In this document: one piece after another, positions 47,071-55,142 of the stretch | Layout of the letters: each line of letters begins with the position of its first letter | Position numbering within the stretch: the first letter of the stretch is position 1 | Origin: Acidimicrobiales bacterium | GTDB taxonomy: Bacteria > Actinomycetota > Acidimicrobiia > Acidimicrobiales > JAUJNH01 | Direction: 5' to 3' | DNA: 56,662 nucleotides | Assembly (NCBI GenBank): GCA_030448245.1 | Contig: JAUJNH010000002.1 | Coordinates: forward strand, 111,157 to 167,818 | The notes under the pieces: model-generated | The model's database searches: none | What the model was told of the DNA's origin: nothing | Seen by the model: the letters and a program-made list of their open reading frames with translations, nothing else | Program-made: the position numbers and the translations under genes

Positions 47071-48292
47071 CGGCGTTGAGCTTCGAGACGACCTGGCCGC
47101 CCGCTGGCGAGCCGGACAGGGGCGATTCACTGGCCAACGGGGCCACCACCGCGGGGGCGGCGGCGGAGCCGACCCGAACGCAACGCAGCGATCAGCTCCT
47201 TGCGCAGCCCGCCCCGCCCCTTGCAGGTAGCATCTTCGGCTGGGTTCGCCCCGTCGACCGGCGCTCTCGACATGTTGTGGCGGACCACCGGACGACCGGG
47301 GCGGGGGACGTCGCCCCCCGTGGATTGACGGGAGCTACGAGGTGCGGCAAGCGGTCGGTTCAGCCGGACCCGTGCCGGCCTGGCTGAACATCGTCGGTGT
47401 ACTGCCCCGCCGACCCGCCCCGACCGGGTCCTGCCCACCGAAGGATGGGCAGGTCACGACGGTCATCGGCGAGAAGAAAGCTCCTGGGATCAGCGACGGT
47501 GGCGGTCGCCGCCGCCGAGTCCGTCGGCCGACCAGTTGATGGTGATGCTGTCGTTGGTGCGGCGGTTCGTGAACAACACCGGCATGCCGGGCAGCAGGAC
47601 GTCGAGTGGGGTCTGGACCGCGACCTCAAGGGTGTCATCCACGACTTGGGGCCGTCGCCGCTTCGGTCGCGCTCGAGAAACGGATGCGGTCTCTTGATCA
47701 CCCCGGCACGGCAGCCCTGTGGTCGGTAGGGACACGCGAGGCAGGGCGTGAGCAGCATCAGGCTGTTAGCCGATCAAGCCGATGCGTCGTCAGGATCACC
47801 CAGACGTCTACCCCTCCCAGGTCGCCGTCGCCGCCGTCGCCGGCCGATCTGATCACCCGCACCTCTACCCCTCCCGGGGTGCTTTGAGAGGCACCGCGAG
47901 GGCCTGAGCGGGGACTCTGTTGTCGAGCCGGTCGATCGAAGCCTGTTCGAGCGCCTCTGATGGGGACGACCCCCCGGCGATGCCGCACCCAGAAACGGCC
48001 CGTCACCGGCTTCCCGAGCCGAGGCGCGGCGTCAGCACCTCGCTCGGGTCGCAGATCGGGTCGGCTCCTGGGGGGACCGGCGGCTACCTCCAGCCGGCGA
48101 TGCTGCCGTGGCTGGCGCTCGATCGTCCGGCGGGCGCACGACAACGGCACGTCCAGCGCGCTCGCCTGCTGGACCGCCGTCAGTTGCAGTCCCGCTTCCG
48201 CATGGGCCAACTTCATCGTCAACGCATGCGAGGCTGGGATGGGGCAGAAGGACGGACCCGCCTACAACACGACCCGGAGTACCTCAGCTCAG
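47071..48292. other. 1.2-kb stretch with no supported gene upstream of bioB
   Basis: A minus-strand frame (47490-47735) with QVVDDTLEVAVQTPLDVLLP and GMPVLFTNRRTNDSITINW has reasonable codon structure but no family. Two imperfect copies of a GATCACCC...CTACCCCTCCC block start at 47794 and 47851, 57 bases apart. Otherwise I see nothing. Confidence 0.45.
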
Positions 48293-49258
48293 ATGGATGA
48301 CGAACCTATTAGGCACGACTGGGCCCTTGCAGAGGTCGCCGATGTCCTCGGGCGACCTTTCCATGATCTGCTGGCCCGGGCGCAGGCGGTGCACCGGAAC
48401 CGGTTCGACACAACCGAGGTCGAGGGCGCCGTGCTCCTGTCGATCAAGACGGGCGGCTGCCCCGAGGACTGCGCCTACTGCCCGCAGTCCTCCCGATACC
48501 AGACCGGGCTGCAGGCCCAAGGGCTGCTCTCGACCGAGTTCATCGTGGCGGCGGCCAAGTCGGCCAAGGAGGCCGGCGCCACCCGGTTCTGCATGGGGGC
48601 AGCGTGGCGGGCACCGACGGACCGGCAGGTCGAAGCGGTGGCCAGCGCCGTCGGCGAGGTTGGGGCGCTGGGCCTGGAGACCTGCGCCACGCTCGGGATG
48701 CTGAGCTCGGCGCAGGCGGAGGTACTCGCCAAGGCCGGCCTCGACTACTACAACCACAACCTCGACACCTCACCAGAATTCTACGGGGAGATCATCACGA
48801 CCCGCACCTACCAGGACCGCCTCGAGACGCTGGCCAACGTGCGCCAAGCCGGGGTGCGTGTCTGCTGCGGCGGCATCGTCGGCATGGGTGAGACACGCGC
48901 CGACCGGGCCGGCCTGCTCCACCAGCTGGCAATCCTCGACCCACACCCTGAGAGCGTCCCCATCAACCTGCTGGTGCGGGTGCCCGGCACGCCACTCGGC
49001 GACGTTGAGGAGCTCGATGCCCTCGAACTGGTGCGTACCGTGGCCGCGGCCCGGATCCTGATGCCCGGTTCGGTGGTGCGGCTCTCGGCTGGAAGGGCGT
49101 CGATGAGCGACGAGCTGCAGGCGTTGTGCCTGCACGCTGGAGCCAACAGCATCTTCCTTGGCGACACGCTGCTCACCACGCCGAACGCTGACGAGAGCCA
49201 CGACCACCAACTGCTCGGCCGCCTGGGCTCGCGGCTGGCAGCCCAGCCCGTCCTCTGA
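48293..49258 (+). CDS. bioB: biotin synthase (321 aa)
   Basis: Radical-SAM enzyme inserting sulfur into dethiobiotin. Landmarks: [20 protein letters not shown] with the 4Fe-4S CxxxCxxC (C56, C60, C63), [114 protein letters not shown] and [17 protein letters not shown] with the 2Fe-2S ligands in the expected places. ATG 48293 fits the family start. It stands alone; no other bio gene is here. No biotin operator is obvious upstream. Confidence 0.97.
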   Translation: MDDEPIRHDWALAEVADVLGRPFHDLLARAQAVHRNRFDTTEVEGAVLLSIKTGGCPEDCAYCPQSSRYQTGLQAQGLLSTEFIVAAAKSAKEAGATRFCMGAAWRAPTDRQVEAVASAVGEVGALGLETCATLGMLSSAQAEVLAKAGLDYYNHNLDTSPEFYGEIITTRTYQDRLETLANVRQAGVRVCCGGIVGMGETRADRAGLLHQLAILDPHPESVPINLLVRVPGTPLGDVEELDALELVRTVAAARILMPGSVVRLSAGRASMSDELQALCLHAGANSIFLGDTLLTTPNADESHDHQLLGRLGSRLAAQPVL

Positions 49259-49737
49259 ACGCACCAGCGCTTCCCGGGCGACGATCTTGTTTCGTCGTGA
49301 CCGTTGCGACCTCTTTCACCAGGCCCGGCGAGTCGCAGGCACCCAATGAGCCCTGCGCCGGACTGCGTGAGCCGGTCCTACACCTCTGTGGCGGAGCTGG
49401 TGCGGGGTGCGACGCGGAGCTTCGCAACCGCTGAACACCCCGCTTTCGACTCGCGATAACCGGCGTTACGCGGGGAGCCTCCGCCCCATAACGCGCGCTC
49501 ATAAGACCGCATCCGCCTGCCTCGGCGTCGCCCATAGGTGCTGCGATGAAGGAGCGGGTCGCCGCTCTCGCGTGACCTGGTCCGGTGGGGCGCACCGGGT
49601 CTGGTGGCGCTGGTGAGGACGTCGTGGAGGTGGGGCAGGTGGCGACATCGAGAGGGACCTCCCCTCGCCGTGGGGGACCGAGTGTTGAAAAACTCGGGCC
49701 GACCAAAGCAACACCCTCACGACGAAAGAAGGTCCCT
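49259..49737. other. non-coding stretch before the IS110 transposase
   Basis: No gene. In IS110-group elements the non-coding left end carries the bridge RNA, so a remnant of one may lie within the roughly 150-250 bases before 49738; no ends could be fixed by eye. Confidence 0.4.
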
Positions 49738-50747
49738 GTGGAACCAGAGTATGTGGGCATCGACCTGCACCGGCGCCGGTCGGTGATCGTGCGGATGAGC
49801 CCGGACGGTGAGCGGCTCTCGACGGAGAAGATCGACAACAACCCGATGGCGTTGGCGGCGGCGATCGCGCCGGCGGGCCCGAACCCCAAGGTCGTCGTCG
49901 AAGCGACGTACGGGTGGTACTGGGCAGCGGACGTCCTCGCCGAGTGCGGCGCCGAGCTGCACCTGGCGCACCCGTTGGGGATGAAGGGCATCAGCTCGAA
50001 CCGGCGGGTGAAGAACGACGTCAAGGACGCCGTGCTCTTGGCGGACCTGTTGCGGCTGGGGAGCCTGCCCGAGGCGTGGATCGCCCCACCGGGGCTGCGG
50101 GAGCTGCGGGAGCTGGTCCGCTACCGGACCAAGCTGGTCCAGATCCGCTCGGGGCTCAAGGCCCAGGTCCACGCCGTCATGGCCAAGGAAGGGGTGCTCC
50201 CGGGGGCACCGACATGTTCGGCCCCGGCGGCCAGGCCCAGCTCGACGAGATGCAGCTGGGTGACTGCTACCGGTTGCGGATCGACTCGCTCGAGACCTGA
50301 TCGGCGCGTTTGATGAGGAGGTTGACGCCCTCGAGGATCTCATCCGCGATGTGTTGAAGGACCACGCCGGCTACCGGGCGGTGCAGGCGATCGACGGGGT
50401 GGGCCCGATCTTCGCGGCGATCTTCGTGGCCGAGATCGGCGACGTCACCCGGTTCGACGGACCGCAGAAGCTGTGCTCGTGGGTCGGGCTCACCCCCGCC
50501 ACCGCGAGTCCGACACCACCGTGCACCGGGGTCGATCACCAAGCAGGGGTCCCGGCTGGTGCGGTGGGCGGCCATCGAGGCCGTCGCCAACTGCCGGGGC
50601 GGGCCCAAGCTGCGGGCCGACTTCCACCGGATCGCCCAGCGGCGGGGCACCGCCAAAGCTCGGACCGCCGTCGCCCGCAAGCTCCTCACGCTCGTCTACT
50701 ACGGCCTGCGCGACGGCGAGATCCGCTGCCTGGCCGAGGCGAGCTGA
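49738..50747 (+). pseudogene. IS110-family transposase, frameshifted
   Basis: GTG 49738 with AGAAGG 5 bases upstream. Frame 1: VGIDLHRRRSVIVRMSPDG (RuvC-like DEDD start), VVVEATYGWYWAADVLAECG, HPLGMKGISSNRRVKNDVKD, ADLLRLGSLPEAWIAPP, VRYRTKLVQIRSGLKAQVHA. Slips near 50205 and 50300 lead to LIGAFDEEVDALEDLIRDVL, AGYRAVQAIDGVGPIFAAIF (Tnp_2), and near 50510 to ITKQGSRLVRWAAIEAVANC (catalytic Ser region), then KLLTLVYYGLRDGEIRCLAE. Nearly full length but needs three shifts to read. Confidence 0.88.
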
Positions 50748-50820
50748 CCAGCTCGGCGCAACCGCTCGTCTATCGGCATGGCTCCCCAAGCGGCGAGTAA
50801 GTGCTTGAGCCCAACCAGTT

Positions 50821-51556
50821 GCGGCCGTATCGCATCATGTCGCCCCACGGGCGCGGCGGAGGAATGACCGGCCCCCGAGCTCGGCGAGGCCCACCGCCTA
50901 CAGCGGACCCTGATGCGAGAACCACGAACGGCAAGACGCAACGAGGAAGGCCTGGCGGCCTTCCCTTCCCATGATGCCGGCGACGATGACCGGGCCGTCA
51001 AGGCTTCCCCTACGGGAGCTCCGCCCGGCCTTGACTGTCAACGGCCCTCCCCTCGTCAACGGGCCTTCGGACCTCAGCGGCGGGGCGGTGAGGGTGCCCG
51101 CCGCCGGCCCCACCCAGGTGGCGAGGACGGCGACGATCGAGTCGGCCTAGCGGCCGACACAGTCTTGACAAAACCCGCTCCTTCAGGAATGCGGCCGTAT
51201 TCATCATGTCGCCCCACGGGCGCCTCCTCGGCGGAGGAATGACCGGCCCCCGAGCTCGGCGAGGCCCACCGCCTACAGCGGACCCATGCGAGAACCACGA
51301 ACGGCAAGACGCAACGAGGAAGGCCTGGCGGCCTTCCCTTCCCATGATGCCGGCGACGATGACCGGGCCGTCAAGGCTTCCCCTACGGGCGGGCTCCGCC
51401 CGGCCTTGACTGCCCTCCCCTGTCAACGGCAAGCCTTCGAGCTCTACCTCGGCGCGCCCGCCGGCCCCACACCAGGTGGCGTTAGGACGAAGAGCCCGAA
51501 TCGAGTCGGCCTAGCGGCCGACACAGTCTTGACAAAACCCGCTCCTTCAGGAATGC
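50821..51556. repeat. imperfect tandem duplication of about 370 bp
   Basis: Copy 1 is 50821-51192, copy 2 is 51193-51556. Both run from GCGGCCGTAT...CATCATGTCG through GAGAACCACGAACGGCAAGA, the palindromic GTCAAGGC...GCCTTGAC element (50997-51035 and 51370-51410), the hairpin GTCGGCC-TAGC-GGCCGAC (51141-51158 and 51505-51522) and TTGACA to CTCCTTCAGGAATGC. Differences are small insertions and deletions. Parts are homologous, inverted, to 17.07-17.3 kb. No gene is supported inside. Confidence 0.9.
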
Positions 51557-51631
51557 CGGTAGGTGACGGTGTGGAGGTGCGAGTCTCACGCGGCAACTAT
51601 GGCTGCGCCTGGGGACTCGCTTACCGACAAC

Positions 51632-52834
51632 TCATCGTCCGTTCGTGCTCCAGTGCCACGGCTCCGCGGGGAGGTTGCGGAAGCCGAAGCGACCGGCATT
51701 CCCGACGAGCCAGCTCCAGCAGGGGCCGCTGCGCGAGCGGATGAGGGCGCCGTTGCACTGGAAGTCGATGGCCAGGCCCTGCTCGTGCATCGACTGGCCG
51801 GGCCGGGCCGTCGGCGGGCGGCAGGCCGACGCCGGCGAGCGGTAGACGTCGGGGCAGCCGTTGTTGCGGCGGGTCTGGACCTGGGCCGCCGCCGACCGGT
51901 AGCCGCCACCGGTGAGGGTGATGCCGGCGCCGTCGGCGGCCGCCAGCATGGCCGCGAGCGGGCCGGCGATCGACCGGTGGACCTGGATGCCCCGCACCGA
52001 GACGATGTCACCGGAGCCCAGGATCGAGATGGGGCCGCCGCCGCCCCGGGGGGCGGCCTGGGCCGCGAGCTTGGCGGCCAGGGCCGCCTCGCGCTTGGTG
52101 ATCTCGGCCGACAGGGCGGCGTCGACCCCGGCCAGGGAGTCGGCTTCGCTCAGGGTGCGGTCGAGCCGCTCGGCGACCTGCTCGGCGTAGCCCAGCTGCT
52201 GGGCCCGGGCCCGGTTCAGCGACGCCAACCGGTTCTGGGCCACGGCCAGCTGGCGCTCGGCGGCGGCGGCGGCGGTCTTGCGCTGGTTCGACGCCCGAGC
52301 CAGGTCCTTCCGGGCCGCTTCGAGCCGGTCGAGGGCGTCGGTCTGGCGACCGGTGGCCACGGCCCCGTAGGCGCGTGCCCTGGTGATGTCGTTGATGTCC
52401 TCGCCCTGCATCTTCAGCGACCGGCGGGATCCCGCGGTGTAGGTCTGCACCGCGGCCCGGCGCATCCCCTCCTCCGACACCCGCACCGCCTCGCGGGCCT
52501 TGGCCTCGGCGGCCCGGGCCTGCTCGGCGGCCTGGCGGGCCCGCTGCGCCGCCGCGTCGGCCCGCTGCATGGCGGTCGACTGGGCGCCCACGTTCTGGGT
52601 CAGGGTGTCGAGCGACGCCGACACCTTGGCGTCGTCGTCCTTGAGGGCGTCGACCTGGGTGGCCACCTGGGCCCGCTTGGCCAGGACGTCGGCTCGCTCC
52701 TTCCGGAGCTCGTCGTCGGTCTTGGCCGCGGCCGGGCCGCCCACCGCGAGCGTCCCGAGGAGCAGCGCGAGCACGGCGACGAGGGGTCGCAGGCCGGGCC
52801 CGAACGGGCGACCTGCACCTTTCGTCGCGTGCAT
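51632..52834 (-). CDS. D-alanyl-D-alanine carboxypeptidase (VanY type) with coiled coil (400 aa)
   Basis: Exported cell-wall enzyme. Signal peptide RPLVAVLALLLGTLAVGGPA (about 17-36, cut before AAAK), then about 220 residues of Ala/Arg/Glu/Gln-rich coiled coil (KERADVLAKRAQVATQVDAL onward), then the peptidase domain: GYRSAAAQVQTRRNNGC, HEQGLAIDF (zinc ligands H350, D357) and PWHWS (H394). It trims terminal D-Ala from peptidoglycan stem peptides; the coiled coil, as in EnvC-like proteins, may couple it to a division or export partner (inference). ATG 52834; divergent from the redoxin gene. Confidence 0.9.
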   Translation of the reverse strand: MHATKGAGRPFGPGLRPLVAVLALLLGTLAVGGPAAAKTDDELRKERADVLAKRAQVATQVDALKDDDAKVSASLDTLTQNVGAQSTAMQRADAAAQRARQAAEQARAAEAKAREAVRVSEEGMRRAAVQTYTAGSRRSLKMQGEDINDITRARAYGAVATGRQTDALDRLEAARKDLARASNQRKTAAAAAERQLAVAQNRLASLNRARAQQLGYAEQVAERLDRTLSEADSLAGVDAALSAEITKREAALAAKLAAQAAPRGGGGPISILGSGDIVSVRGIQVHRSIAGPLAAMLAAADGAGITLTGGGYRSAAAQVQTRRNNGCPDVYRSPASACRPPTARPGQSMHEQGLAIDFQCNGALIRSRSGPCWSWLVGNAGRFGFRNLPAEPWHWSTNGR

Positions 52835-52944
52835 GGCCCGGCAAGTTACTACGTCACGTCGGAGCCACCCCGATCCTGGCGGCGGGACGGAGCCGGAATC
52901 GACAGGATCCTTCGACCTCCGCACCGCTCGGTAGGGTGCCCGGC

Positions 52945-53364
52945 ATGGCCGAGCCCGACTTCCACGCCTCCAGCAGCCGGGGCCAGGCCCTCTCGCTCTC
53001 GGACTTCCAGGGCAAGGTGCCCGTGGTGCTGGTCTTCGTCGGCGCCCTCGAGCCCGAGGGGCTCGACATGGTCGACCTCGACCGCCGCCAGGTCGAGTTC
53101 GGGCGCGAACGGGTGCAGCTGCTGGTGGTGGCCCACGCCGGCGGGGCCGACGTGCGGGCCGTGCCGTTCAGCGGCCTCAACCTGCCCGTGCTCGCCGACC
53201 CCCACGACGAGCTCGTCGCCACCTTCGGCGACGCCGAGCACACCGCCCACTTCGCCGCCATCCTCGACAAGCAGGGGACCGTGGTGGAGCGGGTTGCCTT
53301 CACCAGCGGGGTCGACCCCCTGCTGGCCAAGGTCAAGGAGCTGGGCGACAGGCTCCACGCCTGA
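52945..53364 (+). CDS. redoxin-like protein without cysteine (139 aa)
   Basis: Thioredoxin-fold AhpC/TSA-like protein: SSRGQALSLSDFQGKVPVVL, VFVGALEPEG, VQLLVVAHAGGADVRAVPFS, LNLPVLADPHDELVATFGDA, HTAHFAAILDKQGTVVERVA. The place after strand one where peroxiredoxins have PxxxTxxC reads GALEPEG, and there is no Cys anywhere. A peroxidase role is thus unlikely; binding or a scaffold role is possible. ATG 52945 preferred over GTG 52936. Cytosolic. Confidence 0.75.
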   Translation: MAEPDFHASSSRGQALSLSDFQGKVPVVLVFVGALEPEGLDMVDLDRRQVEFGRERVQLLVVAHAGGADVRAVPFSGLNLPVLADPHDELVATFGDAEHTAHFAAILDKQGTVVERVAFTSGVDPLLAKVKELGDRLHA

Positions 53365-53379
53365 GCCGGCTGCGGTGGC

Positions 53380-53573
53380 TCAGGCCACGGTGGCCACCTC
53401 GAGCCAGCGCTCGTAGAGGCGGGCGTACGTGCCGCCGCGGGACACCAGCTCGTCGTGGCTGCCGACCTCGACCAGGCGGCCGCGCTCGAGCACGAGCACG
53501 ACGTCGGCGCGGGCTGCGGTGTCCAGGCGGTGGGCCACGGTGATCGAGGTGCGGCCGGCGCTGAGGCGCTCGA
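53380..53573 (-). pseudogene. C-terminal stump of an ABC exporter ATPase
   Basis: Minus strand: [60 protein letters not shown] and a stop. This is the switch-His (AHRL) and last 60 residues of an exporter-type ABC ATPase (MsbA/MdlB-like). Everything upstream, including Walker A, signature and the membrane domain, is gone; homology ends where the protease gene starts. Confidence 0.85.
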
Positions 53574-54113
53574 GTGATGCCGACCGCCGGTTCGGTGAAC
53601 GAGCCAGGCGGAGGCGGCCCGTTGCTCGTGGGGGGCATCGGGCTGCCCTGGCTCCGAGACGTCGACTTCGCCAAGGTCTTCGTGGAGCGGGTCGAGGGCC
53701 TCGAGTGGCCCGAGAACGTCCTGGTCGAGGACCTGTCCCTCCCCGCCCACCGCGTCCTCGATCGCCTGGTCGAGGTCGCCCCCTCGCAGGTCGTCCTCGT
53801 CGTGTCCCGGCGGTCCGAGATCGACGCGCCGGGCACCGTCCGGCGCTCCGTGCTCGACCTGACGCCGCCCCCCGACGACGAGGTCCACCAGCGCCTCGTC
53901 GAGTCCGTCACCATCGGTGTGGTCGACGTGGAGCACACGCTGGCCGTCGTCCGCTACTGGAAGGGCTTCCCGGAGGGGACCGTGGTCATCGAGGTCGAGT
54001 CGGGTGACGTCCTGAGCCTCGACCTCGGTGACGAGGTCGAGGACGTGGTGGAGAAGGTCCTGGTCGCAGTCCAGGAGGAGGTGGCCAGGCAACCGAGCGC
54101 GGCGACGAGGTGA
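53574..54113 (+). CDS. M52-like hydrogenase maturation protease family protein (179 aa)
   Basis: Alpha/beta protein like the HycI/HoxW endopeptidases that trim the large subunit of NiFe hydrogenases: [100 protein letters not shown] and [19 protein letters not shown]. The metal-binding Glu and Asp of the family may correspond to E in VVEDLS and D in DVEHT. No hydrogenase gene is in the window. GTG 53574 or ATG 53577. Directly abuts the ABC stump. Confidence 0.75.
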   Translation: MMPTAGSVNEPGGGGPLLVGGIGLPWLRDVDFAKVFVERVEGLEWPENVLVEDLSLPAHRVLDRLVEVAPSQVVLVVSRRSEIDAPGTVRRSVLDLTPPPDDEVHQRLVESVTIGVVDVEHTLAVVRYWKGFPEGTVVIEVESGDVLSLDLGDEVEDVVEKVLVAVQEEVARQPSAATR

Positions 54114-54205
54114 ACCACTCGGGCTATCAGCGGCCGACGTCGTAGGAGCTCGTCGACGCCCGCCAGGAACTCAGGGGAGTGGGCCAGGTGGTCGACGTAG
54201 CCACA

Positions 54206-54886
54206 TCAACCTCCGAGCAGAGCCGCGACCTCTCGCTGACCACGTGCCACGGCATGCTCGTAGGCGGTGACCCCGTCGCGGTCCGCGAACGTTCGATCGG
54301 CTCCATGGGCCAAGAGCTCCCGAACCACCTCCTGGTGGCGGGGACCGCCGTCGCCGAGGATTACGGCCTCCAGGAGCGCGGTCCAGCCGAGGTCGTTGAC
54401 GTGGTTCACCTCGATGTCGGTCGTGTCGAGGACCGCCTTGACGTAGGCGGCGTGGCCGCGCTCGGCCGCCGGAATCACGGCAACGCCGCCGAACCGGTTC
54501 CGCAGCCGCGTGTTTGGCTTGCCTGGCAGCATGGCTTCCAGCATCCCGACGCTGCCCGTGACGCCGGTGACCAGAAAAGGCGTGTCCTGCTGGTCGTCGA
54601 CCGCGTTCACGTCGGCTCCCCGGCCGACGAGGATCGTGGCGACGGTGATGTGGTCCTCAGAAGCCGCGAGCAGGAGCGCCGTGCGTCCTCGTTGATCGCG
54701 CGCCTCGATGTTGGCCCTCCGCTCGAGCGCCTCCACCACCGCGGCGTCGGTTCCCGACGCCGCGGCGCGCAGCAGCTGGGCGTCCGCACTCACCGCGGCG
54801 GGCGTCTGGCCCCCGCCCCGGGTGCACCCCGGTGTCAGAAGCAGCCCAACTACCAGTGCTGCGGTCGCTCCCGCGGGCCATCGCAC
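54206..54886 (-). CDS. ankyrin-repeat lipoprotein (226 aa)
   Basis: GTG 54886 gives MRWPAGATAALVVGLLLTPG then Cys: a lipoprotein signal with Cys at about 21. The mature part has about five ankyrin-type repeats: DAQLLRAAASGTDAAVVEAL, NIEARDQRGRTALLLAASED, DVNAVDDQQDTPFLVTGVTG, GGVAVIPAAERGHAAYVKAV, DRTFADRDGVTAYEHAVARG. It probably binds a partner protein outside the cell membrane. The longer frame to 54994 includes unrelated sequence. Orphan in this context. Confidence 0.8.
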   Translation of the reverse strand: MRWPAGATAALVVGLLLTPGCTRGGGQTPAAVSADAQLLRAAASGTDAAVVEALERRANIEARDQRGRTALLLAASEDHITVATILVGRGADVNAVDDQQDTPFLVTGVTGSVGMLEAMLPGKPNTRLRNRFGGVAVIPAAERGHAAYVKAVLDTTDIEVNHVNDLGWTALLEAVILGDGGPRHQEVVRELLAHGADRTFADRDGVTAYEHAVARGQREVAALLGG

Positions 54887-55075
54887 TCCCTCACTCTGAC
54901 CGAAAGGCCAGCTCGAGGAGGCCGCAGCGCCTGACTCATCGTTGATCCATCGAGCCGCCAGGGCCGCCGCGTCCGGCTTGCCCAGCCGCGTCATCCCCGC
55001 GCCCCCGTCAGGGCGAAGAACTCGGCCCGCGAGCGCGGGTCGTCGCGCAGCAGCCTGGTCCCTCGACTGGCTCCA
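54887..55075 (-). pseudogene. tail of a gene resembling GTP cyclohydrolase I plus start of a lost next gene
   Basis: About 25 codons before a TGA at 54991-54993 read ASRGTRLLRDDPRSRAEFFA then LTGARG, close to the C-terminal SAxRGxxRxDxxxRxEFLxL of GTP cyclohydrolase I (folE). The stop overlaps an ATG (ATGA) that opens TRLGKPDAAALAARWINDES and then fades into the ankyrin gene's upstream region. Looks like a scar of a folE-next gene junction. Homology is short, so the call is tentative. Confidence 0.4.
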
Positions 55076-55142
55076 GCCGAAGGGACGTGCTGCGTCCGCC
55101 TCGGCTCCCGCTGAGGCGCCGGCGATGCTGGGGACCCGAGGC

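Noticed and set aside
50821..51556. CRISPR-like or integron attC-like array
   Set aside because: Only two units of about 370 bp, no short regular spacers, no cas genes; the arms GTCAAGGC/GCCTTGAC do not fit the attC core GTTRRRY and no integron integrase is present.
51563..53416. 617-codon plus-strand open frame
   Set aside because: Antisense to the VanY-type gene; its end is out of frame with the redoxin gene. No domain recognised.
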